Shown here: one piece after another, positions 12,212 through 23,303 of the stretch | Position numbering within the stretch: position 1 is the stretch's first letter | Layout: every line of letters begins with the position of its first letter | DNA from: Diphasiastrum complanatum | Lineage: Eukaryota; Streptophyta; Lycopodiopsida; Lycopodiales; Lycopodiaceae | Assembly: GCA_029204225.1 (NCBI GenBank) | Contig: CM055111.1 | Location: 12,173,697 to 12,237,696 of the forward strand | Reading direction: 5' to 3' | Length of the DNA stretch: 64,000 nucleotides | Position numbers and translations under genes: made by a program | The notes under the pieces: generated by a model | The model's input: the letters and a program-made list of their open reading frames with translations, nothing else | What the model was told of the DNA's origin: nothing | Databases searched by the model: none

Positions 12212-12862
12212 TTACATAGCTTTAAAGTTGAGGTGGCCCAACCTTTTGTGCCATAGCTCCAAACTTGAAATCTCCACCTTTGCCAAATTCACACTCTCCA
12301 TTGCAACATTAGCATCTTGATTAAACAATCTAAAACCCTTTGCTATGCATTCATCATTCTTAACGATGGAACAAACTCCATGCTTAAATTGTACATCTAG
12401 GCCATTATCCATTAATTGGCCAACACTTAACAAATTCTTGGTTAACTTAGATACAAAAAGGACATTTTCAATAATCATCCTTTTGGTGATCCAACTTACA
12501 ATGGAATAGTTCCAATACCACTTATTCTACACTCTTGATCACTAGCTATAAAGATGGATATTTTTACATCATTATAAGAGAGTAAAGTTGAGAAACAGTC
12601 CTTTCGAAAAGTCATGTGGGAGCTAGCCCCACTATCAGTCCACCAAGAATCATTGGTGTTGCACTTGGATGATGGTGATGTGTTGGAAACCATCAAGGAT
12701 AATTCTTCTTCATCCTCCTCCTCTTGATGTGCAACATTGCTTTGTTTGTCCTCTTGTGCCTTCTTCTTCTTGAGACATTCTAATGCAAAATGCCCTTTCT
12801 TGCCACAGAAAAAACATTTGAACTTTGATTTGTCCTTCTTGCCCTTTGAGCTTGATGTTTCA
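12212..12862 (-). pseudogene. Copia gag CCHC, protease and pre-integrase (fragment A)
   Basis: Right to left: a CCHC knuckle at about 12770-12830, an acidic Glu-rich linker, protease with WWTDSGASSHMTF, then a break near 12490 and the GAG-pre-integrase domain LWHKRLGHLNFKAM. Stops at 12496 and 12212 interrupt the polyprotein. The N-terminal gag is absent because element B's LTR begins where it should continue. Confidence 0.8.
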
Positions 12863-13124
12863 CTTAGAATTTGCTTTGCACAGGAACACAGATCATGCTA
12901 CACAGTAACACAGACAGAAAATCACTCTCTTCAGCAAGCTCACATAGCAACTGTGTTTCTCAAAATGAAATTACACTGTACATATTGTTGTTCACTCAGG
13001 CAACCCTTGCATGACCCAGGTTGCCATTGGCGGGACGCGTGTCCCGTCGACTTGCCTCGTGGCGAGGCCAACTGATCCTTATCCACTGATAGGACCCATA
13101 GTACAGTAACACAGTGATTCTAAC
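12863..13124 (-). repeat. 3' LTR of Copia element B
   Basis: Its ends form the inverted pair GTTAGAAT...ATTCTAAG. The same sequence recurs in inverse orientation at 17167-17409 as the LTR of element C, with scattered substitutions. It is preceded, in element direction, by a polypurine tract. Confidence 0.8.
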
Positions 13125-13190
13125 TTTAATTTTAACTCTCTCCCTTAAAGTAGAGTCACTTTTTATACAGTCATATACATAGCTTTAAAG

Positions 13191-13982
13191 TCAACAAACT
13201 TTAAGTACAGAAAGCTTTGATCTAAACTTATCAAACTTTTCTCCAGTAAGTGGCTTAGTGAAAATATCAGCTAGTTGTTCTTCTGTGCTACAATGAACAA
13301 CATAAATTTCACGACTCAGCAGCCTCTCATGTATGAAGTGATATTGAATCTCAATGTGTTTAGTTCTCGCATGGAACACGAGATTCTTTGCTAGCTGAAT
13401 GCCACTCTGACTGTCGCTATGTAAAGTCGTGGGATTTTTCTGCTTCATGCCAATTTCTTTCAAGATTTGTCTCAACCATATATCTTCTTGTGTAGCACTA
13501 CACATTGCCTTATACTCTGCTTCTGTGGTGGAAAGAGCAATTGTACTTTGCTTCTTACTAGACCAGGAAAAGCAATTACCACAAAACTGGAATATATATC
13601 CTATGGCGGATCTATGATCATCATAGTCACCTCCCCAGTCCGCATCCACATAGCCACACAACTCAGGTAAACCATCATGCTTCTTGTAAATCAAGCCATA
13701 ATCTGAAGTGCCTTTCACGTAACGCAAAATGCGTTTAGCTGCTTTCCAATGCATTTCCATAGGTGCTGCCATAAACTGACTTACAATGCCAACAACATAG
13801 AATATATCTGGTCTAGTTGTGGTAAGGTAAATCAAGCTCCCTACTAACTGTCTATATAGCGTAGCATCAAATGACTGTGACTCATCAAGCTTAGAAAGCT
13901 TTTTACCTGGTTCAATAGGAGTGTTTACTGGTTTGCAATCCTGCAACCTAAACCTGTGTAGCAATTCTTTGACATACTTCAC
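13191..13982 (-). pseudogene. Copia RT C-terminus and RNase H (element B)
   Basis: 263-codon frame covering the end of the RT and the RNase H domain. RNase H residues are seen in CGYVDADWGGD, LSTTEAEYKAM and LHSDSQSG, with the usual ending ADIFTKPL. It is the in-frame continuation of the upstream RT frame, separated only by the TAG at 13983-13985. Element C has CAG at the same place. Confidence 0.88.
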
Positions 13983-14861
13983 CTATGTTAAACCCACTTC
14001 ATGTCCTTTTTGCCACACTTCTACTCCAAGACAGTAATGCATCAGACTGAAATCTGTCATCTCAAATTGTTCCATGAGGTCTTTCTTGATCATGTCTATC
14101 ATCTCTTGATTATTTCCCGTAGTAATCAAGTCATCAACATAAAGAGCAATCAAAGCAACCATACCATCAAACCATAAGACATATAGATTTGGATCATAAT
14201 GTGTTCTCACCATCTCCTTTGAACGAAAGTAGGCATCAATCCTGCTATACCACGCACGTGGTGCTTGTTTAAGACCATAAAGCGCTTTCTTCAAGCCACA
14301 TACTTTATTTTCCTGTCCTTCTGTTACAAAGCCTTCAGGTTGATCCATGAACACTTCTTCTTCTATCTCACCATTTAGAAAAGCGGATTTCACATCCATC
14401 TGATGCAAAGGCCAACCAAAATGTGAAGCTAAAGCAATAAGTAGACGTAGAGTATTCCACTTACAAACCGGCACAAAGGTCTCCTCATAGTCAATGCCTT
14501 TATTTTGTGCGTACCCTTTGATCACCAATCTTGCTTTGTGCTTTGCTATACTTCCATCTGCATGGTACTTAGTCCTGTATACCCATTTGCAACCAATGGG
14601 TTTCTTGCCAACTGGTGGTTCTACTAAGTCCCATGTGCTATGCTTAGCAATTGACTCCATCTCCTCTCCCATGGCCTTGACCCAAATGTCATCATTCTTT
14701 GCTTCACCATAAGTCGAAGGTTCTTTGCTTTGAATAATGTTAGATAAAAGAGCATAATTCACTTCATATCTTTTAGGTAGTATCTTCTCTCTTGTTGATC
14801 TTTGTAGCTCTCCCTGGTTAGATGATCCTAGAAAGTCATCTATGTCGCGGCCCTCCATCAA
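13983..14861 (-). pseudogene. Copia reverse transcriptase (element B)
   Basis: 292-codon frame with the standard Copia RT blocks: WVYRTKYHADGSIAKHKARLV, LHQMDVKSAFLNGEIEEEVF, LYGLKQAPRAWY and the catalytic ALYVDDLITTG. It makes cDNA from the element's RNA inside the particle. The catalytic YVDD is intact, but the domain is cut off from integrase by a frameshift and from RNase H by a stop. Confidence 0.9.
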
Positions 14862-15709
14862 TATCTCAAACCACTTAGGGAGCTTCCTGTCAGGTGATTG
14901 GCTTCCTGGTGAGAATGTATCCCACGGTACATCCTTCTCCTTGTGTTTGTCACCTGCAACTTCAATCTTGTACCAAAATGTTTGTCTCTACCTCTCCAAC
15001 CTGTCTCTTGAGGTTGAGCAGTAGTATCTTGAGATGTATCCTCATGTTCATCACTTGGAAGGTCAATGAATGGATCATCATCAGGAGGTATCCTCACTAT
15101 ACCATCTTTTCCATTGGATGTATCTATCTTCTCATCATCCTCATCTTCATACATCTTGGATTCATCAAAGATAACATCACGACTTATATGGATTTTGTTT
15201 TCCACTGGATCAAAACATCTGTGGCCCTTCACACATTCATCATATCCTAGGAATATACACTTGATAGCTTTCACATCAAGTTTACGTCTCTCTTCCTTAG
15301 GAATGCGTACAAAGGCCTTACATCCAAAGATTCGCAAGTGGTTCACCTTTGGCTTCTTCTTCGTGAATGCTTTCTTAGGTGTTATCTTTGGTATGGCAAT
15401 GGTAGGACTTCTATTTTGAAGATAGACTGTTGTACTGCATGCTTCTGACCAAAAATCTTTTGGTAGTTTCATCTCAGCTAGCATAGATCTGGCACTTTCC
15501 ACAATCATACGATTTTTGCACTCAACTACACCATTGAGAGCAGGAGTATGAGCTTGTGTAAATTGTCTTTTAATCCCACATTGATCACAAAGATCATTGA
15601 AGCCATTAGACTTATACTCACCTCCACTATCTAATCTTAGGACTTTGATCTTCCTTCCTGTCTGATTTTCGACCAAGTTTTTTGAAGTTCTTGAAGTTAT
15701 CAAATGCAT
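14858..15709 (-). pseudogene. Copia integrase core and C-terminus (element B)
   Basis: 283-codon frame. Catalytic acidic residues lie in RLDSGGEYKS and NGVVECKNR, followed by KCIFLGYDECVKGHRCF and ISRDVIFDES. A four-base deletion relative to element C near 14970 diverts the last 40 residues out of frame. The first catalytic Asp lies in the preceding frame, which is also shifted. Confidence 0.87.
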
Positions 15710-15756
15710 CTAATTTCTTCTTCAAGAAGTAGATCCACGTCTTTCATGACATATCA

Positions 15757-16398
15757 TCAATAAAGGTCATGAAATAGAAGGCTTTTCCTAAGGAAATGGT
15801 CCTCATAGGTGCATAAATCTGTGTGGATTAAATCTAGGATGTTCTTTGCTCTTGCAACACCCCCTTTATTGAACTTCTCTCGATGATGCTTCCCATATAC
15901 ACAAGATTCGCACATCGATTTCAAGTGATCTTCTATGGTAGGCAGTCCTGTTACCATCTCCAATTTTTTCATCAAACTGAGGCTTCCCAAGTTCAAGTGA
16001 CCAAGCCTCTTGTGCCACAACTCAGTTTGTGAAGGAACGGACGATACAAGTCCATGTTGCCCCTTGATTGTAGCATTCAACCTGTACAATTTTGTATTGG
16101 TCTCTCTTATTCCATTCGCAATAACTTTGAACTTTTGGTTACCATCCTTCACAAAGCAACGATCATGGACAAATTCTACTTTCAATTTTTGATCAGTAAT
16201 GACTCCAACAGTAAGTAGATTTTTCTTCAAACCTGGTACATAAAGTACCTCCCTGATCATCCTGCTTTTGCCATTAGGCAGTTGGATTGAAACTGTGCCT
16301 ATCCCCTTGATCATGCACACCTCACCATTTGCTTGTGAAACAGATGTTCCATTATCCAACACCTTCAAACTACTGAACCAATTCTTGCTACTTGCCAT
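15757..16398 (-). pseudogene. Copia protease remnant and GAG-pre-integrase (element B)
   Basis: 213-codon frame. It contains the C-terminal half of protease (IREVLYVPGLKKNLLTVG), the pre-integrase motif ELWHKRLGHLNLGSL, the integrase zinc part CESCVYGKHH and the first catalytic Asp in HTDLC. The DSG active-site region of protease is not in this frame. The frame breaks after HTDLCTYED, where element C continues into integrase. Confidence 0.85.
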
Positions 16399-17141
16399 GT
16401 GTCTTGTGGCTCTTGATCATCTTGATTAGATGACAATGCAGATATGAAGATGCTAGAGTCGTCAATCTCACCCTCATCGACAAGGTTACCTGCTTGTTTT
16501 AGTTTCCCCTTGCCTTGTTCCGCCAGGAATTTGCGACATTCACTCTTCCAATGGCCCTTTTTACCACAATGGAAGCACTTGTCTTTCTTCTTAGTTTTGC
16601 TAGAAGATCCCTCATCCTCCTGAAACTTGGCAAATTGCTGCTTAGACTTCTTCTTGCCCTTGCCCTTGCCTTGTTTTTGGCGTGTCACAAGTGCCTGATC
16701 GTCAGTATTTTGACGTCTAGCTTTCACCATTTCTCGTCGTTGCTCTTCCTGCATCAAGATTCCTGTGAGCTCGTCAAAGGTTGGCAACCTTTCTCTTGAT
16801 GCTATTCCGCTCACAAACATCTGATAGGGTTCTGCAATACTGCATAATGCATTATGCACCAGCTCCACATCATGTATGCGCTCTCCAATAGAATGCAGTT
16901 CATCTCTCATTGTCTTGATTCTGGTCATGTACATCTGAATGTGCTCTCCTTGCTCCATGCGGGCACTATTCAACTTTGACTTCAGAAACATGATTCTTGA
17001 CGGATTTGACATCTTGAACTGCTCCTTTATCACATCCCATGCCTGTCTGGGTGTAATAGCATCATAAATGCGGGTAATGATGTGATCCTTCACTGACAAG
17101 TTAATGAAGGTCAAAGCTTTCCTCATCTTTTTGTCGAACAC
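16365..17141 (-). pseudogene. Copia gag with CCHC knuckle (element B)
   Basis: 258 codons of gag. It has the helical capsid-type region (RIMFLKSKLNSARMEQGEHI, then DELHSIGERIHD) and a Lys-rich stretch before the zinc knuckle CFHCGKKGHWKSEC. The N-terminal ~70 residues are missing because the sequence switches to the inverted LTR of element C at 17167. Element C supplies the matching N-terminus but lacks this central part. Confidence 0.87.
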
Positions 17142-17166
17142 TTTGATGTCTGCTTCATTTGGCGGA

Positions 17167-17409
17167 CTGTATTGTGGGTCCGATCAGTTGATAAGGATCA
17201 GTTGGCCTCACCACGAGGCAAGCCGACGAGACACGTGTCCCGCCAACGGCAACCTGGGTCATGCATGGGTTGCTTGAGTGAACAACTATATGTACAGTGT
17301 AATTTCATTTTGAGAAATACAGTTGCTATGTGAGCTTGTTGTGGAGAGTGTTTTCTATCTGTGTTGCTGTGTAGCATGATCTATGTTCCTATTCAAAGCA
17401 AATTCTAAG
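17167..17409 (+). repeat. 5' LTR of Copia element C (first ~20 bp missing)
   Basis: This matches the LTR of element B in inverse orientation, ending ATTCTAAG. The first ~20 bp present in B's LTR are absent. Here the sequence joins B's gag through a short CTGTA stretch also found in the LTR, which suggests a microhomology junction. Confidence 0.8.
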
Positions 17410-17410
17410 T

Positions 17411-17422
17411 TGGTATCAAAAC
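17411..17422 (+). promoter_or_regulatory. Primer binding site of element C (tRNA-iMet type, diverged)
   Basis: TGGTATCAAAAC lies one base after the LTR end. It matches the canonical initiator-tRNA-Met primer site TGGTATCAGAGC at 10 of 12 positions. It fixes the element direction as plus. Confidence 0.7.
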
Positions 17423-17946
17423 TGTACAGGGAGTGTACACAGTACAACATCGCCGTTGAAGAGAGCTACGGGAGAACTGTCTTCTGAGAGTTCGAGGTCT
17501 ACATCGGGTCGAAGACGGAAGGAGAAACACTGGTGCAGAGACTTTAGCACACAGAAGCTTGGTGAGCTTGAGACTGTGTGAGGATTTAGAGACAAGGGCT
17601 GTCGGCTGAATCAGAACCTCAGCAAACGAAAACTTGAAATTCCGAAGCAGGCTACTTGGCATTTGCAGTCGATGTGCATTCAAACGGACACCGTTTTGAG
17701 AACGGTTTGAAGCAGCAGACTCCTAGCAATAGGGCGACCTCAGAGGAAGAGGATTGGCCTGTCAAAGAACTGTGAACAAGAAGCCAAGATCAATTTTCTG
17801 AGAAAAACCATGGCCTAGGGTCTGGAAGCTCAAAATTGTGGATTTCTCTCTGTATTCAATTGTTTTTGTTGCTGTAAAAGCAGGAAGAAGGTCACCCTGA
17901 TCAGTTCAATCAGATCTAAGTTGGCCGTGTCTAGCCATGGAAGTGC

Positions 17947-17951
17947 TAGGT
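17947..17951. repeat. Target site duplication of element D (left)
   Basis: CTAGG directly before TGTGAAAGAT. The identical CTAGG follows the other LTR at 23954-23958. Confidence 0.9.
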
Positions 17952-18600
17952 GTGAAAGATCTCAGATCCTTAAGATCCAATCTACTTGAATGATCTTTGG
18001 TTCGAAAGATAAATACACTACCAATTTCACCAATGTAGAAAAATCAGCATCTACACACAATTTGAGATGCAAACACTAATAGAACTTGATCAAACTTGAA
18101 TGAAATGATTATGTACTATTGCTGTCCGTACAAAATCAGCAAGCTATTGTATTTCACACATGTGGATCCAAAAATAGCAAATATAGGTCATTCTACACAT
18201 AGAATTGCAAGCAATCACCAAGATAGTGCACCAATGGATAGTAGAACCCAAGAGAACCATGTATAAGCATGAAATGAGATACAGAAGAGAGAAGATGACT
18301 CTCTCCACGAGTTACATCCTTTTATAGCTGGTCCAAACCCTATTTGGCCACTTGGCTTTCCCACCAAAATGCTAACCTTACCAATTTTGGGTCTAGATTC
18401 AATGTACCCAACTTATTCAGATTGAATCTACTCAAACTCGCATTCTTTCTTTCCCACACTTTCAAAAAGTGTTTATTCAAATGAAATTTAGACTAATGAA
18501 CTTTGAAAAGTCAACCTCTAAGTCTAAAACAAGTTTTGGCCTCAATATGCCAAATATGGAAATATTGCAAAATGTGGTGAAACTAGTTGAATCTTTCACA
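17952..18600 (-). repeat. 3' LTR of element D
   Basis: 649 bp with a 10-bp terminal inverted repeat TGTGAAAGAT / ATCTTTCACA. It pairs with the copy at 23304-23953. Confidence 0.95.
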
Positions 18601-19156
18601 CTCCCTCTTCAACTAGTTTTAGCATAGACTTTGATAATACTCCAAGTGAAGTCCTATGCTTCATGAACAAGTCTTTTCCCAATGCTTTGGTGAAGATATC
18701 AGCTACACATTCCCTTGAAGACACATGTTGAAGCTCCACCTCCTTTGCAATGACTCGCTCCCCAACAAAATGATATTGTATCTCAATATGCTTGCTCCTA
18801 GCATGAAAGATAGGATTGGATGCCATTCTTTGGGCTGATTGATTGTCACAAAAGATGATTGGGCTCTCTGAAAAATCCAGCAAGTGAAGATCCTTGATCA
18901 TCCTCTTGATCCATACCATCTCCTTTGTGCAATGTGTAAGAGCTTTGTACTCGGCCTCACTAGATGACAATGAGATAGTGGCTTGTTTCTTTGACATCCA
19001 TGATATAGCTCCATCACCTATGAGAATAAAATAAGAACTAATGGATTTCCTATCCATTACATCTCCAGCATAGTCCAAATCTGAGAATCCAAAAAGACTA
19101 GGTGATGATCCCTCATACAATATGCCAAAATCTCGAGTTCCAATGATGTACCTCAA
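18596..19156 (-). pseudogene. Copia RNase H (element D)
   Basis: 186 codons. The domain starts in frame at LRYIIGTRDFGILYEG, with upstream coding resuming at EHWKLGKRV about 19195. It has the acidic residues in SDLDYAGD, SSSEAEYKAL and FCDNQSAQRM and ends ADIFTKALGKDLF. The frame runs into the polypurine tract, as is normal for Copia. The RT that should precede it is absent. Confidence 0.88.
18601..18612 (-). promoter_or_regulatory. Polypurine tract of element D
   Basis: On the minus strand GAAGAGGGAG ends directly at the 3' LTR. This is where the plus-strand DNA primer is expected. It also overlaps the RNase H stop region. Confidence 0.8.
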
Positions 19157-19262
19157 AACTCGCTTTCCTAGCTTCCAATGCTCCTAGCATAGTTTTTGCC
19201 AATAGAACTTTGATCCATCATAAGAATGATATTCTTCCTAAGAATAGATCTCCTTTCAATGA

Positions 19263-20273
19263 TCATGTAATTCTCAAAATAGAAACAACCATAATTGATA
19301 TAGAAAATAGTGTCCACTTGGGATGTTCACTATTTCTTACATCAATTTTACATGTAAAAATGTGACTAGAACATGAAGAATCAAATTGAATATAAATGAA
19401 ATGATTCCACCATGCTTCCAACTCTGAACTCTCTAGAAAAATACAGCAAACAAACAATAAATGTGAGTGATCAACTTTTGCTTGCATGTCTCCTCCTCCT
19501 TTGTCCTTTGTTGCCTTGTATCCACCATGATACTCCATGAATGAGCTTCCATCTTCATCTTGCCACAAGAAAACATCAAACCTTGGAAATCCATGAGTAG
19601 GTGAGTACATTATTGATGCAAATCCAGCACCACATGACTCCATAAACCAAGTAGTTTGCACTATTCCATCTTCAAGGTCTACTTGACACAAGAAAATGAC
19701 CATGAATTCACCAAAAATTGACAATCTCCAAGTATTGGCACCAAGTAGCTCAACACTTGAGAACTTAGCCATGGATGAGTGACATAATGAACCTCCAATA
19801 GCTTCATTTCCATCAGCAAAATCAGCCAAGAATGCTAGTACAAATCCAACATCAAAACAATGCTTACCAATGTAGCTAGTTTTACCATATCTTGACAATT
19901 TGCACACATCCACATGAAATTGCTCAAACATGAGATAGAACAAGTAAAGTAAACTTGAACAGCACTTCCTTGTTGCTCCTTTGACCTTACTCGAGTCTTC
20001 AATATGCTGCAAAAACAGATCCATAACACCCTTGCCAATTACCTCTCCTTTGATGCTCTTGACTAGCTCCAAATTGCCAACTTCCCTTTTGAGTAGTTGA
20101 AGCGCTTCGAGATCAACTTCTTGATCTTCAACTTGATCATCAAAGTCATTGAACAAACTTTGTTTTCCAGATCCATTACTTGATTTTACAGTAATATAAC
20201 ATCCATCCACTTGCATAGCTCCCCATGTACACAAGAAGATCTTCCAAAAGATGTTCCACTCTTCATGATCCAC
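19263..20273 (-). CDS. Unknown 336-codon frame replacing the Copia RT in element D
   Basis: Open frame with first ATG at 20216 (317 residues); the frame itself opens upstream inside the integrase tail, in another phase. I recognise no family. It has an acidic segment (DDQVEDQEVDLEAL), Trp/Cys/Phe-rich stretches and several short hydrophobic runs (CCSSLLYLFYLMF, VGFVLAFLADFA, HLLFVCCIFL, a C-terminal FSISIMVVSIL), but no clear signal peptide. A stop-free run this long is unlikely by chance in AT-rich DNA. It lies exactly between the integrase C-terminal region (ending RKEEEW) and the RNase H start (EHWKLGKRV), where RT belongs. It may be captured host coding sequence or an extra element gene. 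Function unknown. Confidence 0.6.
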   Translation of the reverse strand: MDHEEWNIFWKIFLCTWGAMQVDGCYITVKSSNGSGKQSLFNDFDDQVEDQEVDLEALQLLKREVGNLELVKSIKGEVIGKGVMDLFLQHIEDSSKVKGATRKCCSSLLYLFYLMFEQFHVDVCKLSRYGKTSYIGKHCFDVGFVLAFLADFADGNEAIGGSLCHSSMAKFSSVELLGANTWRLSIFGEFMVIFLCQVDLEDGIVQTTWFMESCGAGFASIMYSPTHGFPRFDVFLWQDEDGSSFMEYHGGYKATKDKGGGDMQAKVDHSHLLFVCCIFLESSELEAWWNHFIYIQFDSSCSSHIFTCKIDVRNSEHPKWTLFSISIMVVSILRIT

Positions 20274-21124
20274 TCCTCTTCTTTCCTTGCTTGATCTACA
20301 CTTGTAGGATCATCCAAAGAGGTTAGGAAAGCAACATAATTTTCAGAAACTACTTGCTTACCCTTTTGATCATATGTGAGCCTTGAAGGTACTTGTCTTT
20401 CTCTTGATGTTCTCCTTGGCTTTTGACTTGATGAAGGTCCATCATCACCACCATCCAAAGTAGAATCCTTCTCATCAACATCAAGAATGTTAGATCCATC
20501 TACTTTACCATCAATCATGCTTGAAGACACCTTTGGAATGTTTCTCTCATCAAAAATGACATCTCTACCAACAATCACTTTGTTAGTAGAAGGAATGTAA
20601 ACCTTGTAGGCTTTACTCACCTCACTATATCCAACAAAAATACCTCTTCTTGAAGATGGATCCTCCTTGGTCCTATCATCAAGAGTAATGTTGACATAGC
20701 ATGTGCATCCAAAAGTTCTTAGAAAGTTGACACTCGGCCTCCTCTTGAATAGCATCTCAAAAGGTGTCCTTCCATCCAAAATAGCACTCGGCCACCTATT
20801 GCACAAGAAATTGGCACACAACAAAGCTTGATTCCAAAATGGTTTGTCAAGATTAGCACTTAACCTCATAGCTTTAGCACTTTCACATAAAGTTCTATTC
20901 TTCCTTTCAGCCACTCCATTTTGTTGTGGGGTCCTTGATGTTGTATACTCCCTCTTGATCCCATGCTCATCACAAAAGGCCTTGAACTTGTTAGATATGT
21001 ACTCACCACCATTGTCACCTCTCAAGCACTTGATCTTTGTGGAGAATTGGTTCTCCCTTGCATTCTTGAACTTGACAAAGACACATACAATTCCTCCTTG
21101 TTCTTTAGTAGATAGATCCAACAA
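20186..21124 (-). pseudogene. Copia integrase (element D)
   Basis: 312-codon frame. Catalytic residues lie in RGDNGGEYISNKF and NGVAERKNRTLC, followed by RRGIFVGYSEVSKAYKV and VGRDVIFDER. The linker to RT ends SVDQARKEEEW, after which the sequence leaves the Copia pattern. The first Asp (HSDIHG) is in the previous frame, separated by a frameshift near 21090. Confidence 0.85.
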
Positions 21125-22029
21125 AATCTACTAAAATCATCAATGAATGTTACATACATCTTAGCTCCACTATTGCTAATTGTAGTAAATCCATGAATAT
21201 CCGAATGTACAAGTTGAAAAGGCTTTGTAGATCTAGAAATAGATCTAGTATAAGGTAGTCTATGTGACTTAGACAAAGCACAAGACTCACAAGCATGCTT
21301 GTCATTACTTAAGGAACTTGGAAGACCAATCACAACCTTCTTCCTTGCCATTACCTCCAATGACTTGAAGTTGAGGTGTCCCATCCTTTTGTGCCAAACC
21401 TCTTGATTAGAAATTTGCTCCCTTGCAACACATCCAACTTGGTTAGCAATAACACAAGCATCAAGTTTGAACAACTTCCCTTGCCTTTTACCTTTTCCAA
21501 TCAAGACATTTTTCCTTTTGATCAAACAAGCATCTCCATCAAACTCCACCTTGAGGCCCTTACTTAGCATTTGACTCACACTAAGAAAATTCTTGGTAAT
21601 AGATGGAATAAACAAGACACCCTCCAAATGAACATTCCTATTTGTAGAGAGAGAAATAGGAATTGTGCCAATCCCTTTGATTGCACACTCACCATCATTG
21701 GCCATGTAGATCACCCTCTTGTCATCTCCATATGCCAACAAAGAAGTGAAGTACTCTTTGTGAAAGGTCATGTGTGAACTTGCTCCACTATCAATCCACC
21801 AAGGATCTAGATCTACATCATTAGCAAGCATACATGAAGACATCACAAAAGCATCATCATTTGCATCTTGCACATCCAAACCATCCTCATCAAGAGTAAG
21901 ATCACCTTGCTTGTCTCCTTGATCTCTCTTCTTCTTGTAGCACTCACTTGCAAAGTGTCCTTTGATGCCACAATAGAAGCACTTGAGCTTTGATCTATCC
22001 TTCTTTTTGCCACTTGAAGAAGCATCCAC
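21022..22029 (-). pseudogene. Copia CCHC, protease, pre-integrase, integrase N-terminus (element D)
   Basis: 335 codons: zinc knuckle CFYCGIKGHFASEC, protease WWIDSGASSHMTF with the downstream KNFLSVSQMLSKGL, GAG-pre-integrase VWHKRMGHLNFKSL, integrase zinc residues CESCALSKSH and the first catalytic Asp in LVHSDIHG. It is linked to gag by a frameshift near 22040 and to the rest of integrase by one near 21090. Confidence 0.87.
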
Positions 22030-22703
22030 TTGATCTTCCTTTTAGACCACTTGCTTTTGGTTTTGCCCTTGAATTTGCCCTTTGTGAACATAGCATCCTC
22101 TTGAAGTGTCGATGTAGATCCACCTCTTGCTTGAAGCCTATATTCCTCATTGATCAAGATCTCTTGAAGATCCATCAAACTTGGCAAAGTCTTTTGAATA
22201 GCAATACTTTGAACAATGTTAGCATGAGCATCCAACACGCCATTAAGAATCACTTGAATAAGCTCTCCTTCCTTAATGCTTTCATCTATGCAAGCTAACT
22301 CATCATTCAATGCTTTCATTCTCAAAACAAAAGTACTTGGACTTTCTTCATTCTTTTGCAAACAAGAAAAGATTTGCCTTCTTAGAGTCAACACTCTAGA
22401 AGTAGACTTGGATTCATAAAGCTTCTTCAATGAATTCCAAGCTTCCAAAGATGATGTGCACTTACCAACTTCCTTGAGAAGTTCATTGGTAACATTCATC
22501 TTTATCATGTGTAGAGCCTTCTTGGCCCTCTTGTCATACCTCAATTGATCTTGTTGTGTTGCTGGTCTCTCCTCCAAACCTACAACAATATTCAAAACAT
22601 CATTCATCTCAAGAAGTGACTCCATCCTCACTTTCCATAATGAATAGTTACTTAAGGTAAGCCTATCATTGGCTTCTAACATGACTCCAATTGAGGTTGC
22701 CAT
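21843..22703 (-). pseudogene. Copia gag (element D)
   Basis: Starts MATSIGVMLEANDRLTLSNY, the typical Copia gag opening, and continues through YSLWKVRMESLL, SLKKLYESKSTSRVLTLRRQ and LMDLQEILINEEYRL. The last ~60 codons are out of frame with the zinc knuckle because of a shift near 22040. Gag forms the virus-like particle. The start codon lies 600 bp inside the 5' LTR, which leaves a long leader. Confidence 0.87.
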
Positions 22704-23291
22704 GTAGCAATGACCTGATCTTCTCTTTCAACCTTTTTCAATGCACAAAGCACTCCTTTGAACAACAACAAATGCTTTCAAAAGAAATCACCAATATTTG
22801 AAACTATCTCACAAATTCTCTTCTAGCACTTATCCAAGCAAATCAACACATAGAATCATGGAATCTTGATCAACCTATGATCTATCCTCAATCTAATGAC
22901 TTTTGCCACTTCCTAAGATTGAAACACACTCAAATGAAGTCCAGCAACCTCACTATCTAGATATCCAATCAAAATTAGGGTTTTGACAAAATCACAAAAA
23001 TTTGACTATTCCAAATCTACATGCAAATACTGAAAATTTGATATGCAATCTATAAGCCACCACTTAGGCTGAACCAATGATCCAAAAATCGGCCAAATCC
23101 AGCATGTGAATTCAAAAAATGGAATTGAACAAGTATATTGACCTATTTAGTGTTTTGATCTACAAAAGATCCAATCTACAAAAGCAAAAAATCCGATTTT
23201 GGTGTAGAATCCTCTCTAGCATGCTCTAGACTTGATATCTTTACCAAATCATTGATAGATCTGATTTCCTCCTTCATAACTTGAAACACAA

Positions 23292-23303
23292 GCTCTGATA
23301 CCA
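23292..23303 (-). promoter_or_regulatory. Primer binding site of element D (tRNA-iMet)
   Basis: On the minus strand TGGTATCAGAGC begins immediately after the 5' LTR. It is a perfect match to the canonical initiator tRNA-Met complement used by many plant Copia elements. Confidence 0.92.

Larger units (their letters stand above)
11169..12862 (-). mobile_element. Copia fragment A (gag zinc knuckle to integrase only)
   Basis: A minus-strand Copia piece. It begins at its right end with the gag CCHC knuckle (CFFCGKKGHFALEC), then protease (DSGASSH), GAG-pre-integrase (LWHKRLGHLNF) and integrase. It stops after the integrase C-terminus (RRSTRARAEPKYL), with no RT or RNase H. The right end abuts the LTR of element B at 12862/12863. 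It differs clearly from B and C and is closer in style to D. Confidence 0.85.
12863..17166 (-). mobile_element. Copia element B, 5'-truncated, minus strand
   Basis: Reading right to left: gag, protease, integrase, RT, RNase H, a purine tract (AAGGGAGAGAG near 13140) and a 262-bp 3' LTR. The 5' LTR and first gag codons are missing. At 17167 the gag abuts an oppositely oriented LTR that belongs to element C. Coding lesions include a four-base deletion near 14970, a CAG-to-TAG stop at 13983-13985 and shifts near 15730 and 16390. Element C is the closest relative. Confidence 0.88.

Noticed and set aside
16515-16799. Plus-strand open frames opposite Copia gag, integrase and RT (for example 12737-13075, 15066-15419, 21990-22298)
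   Set aside because: Antisense shadows of the Copia coding regions; no independent evidence.
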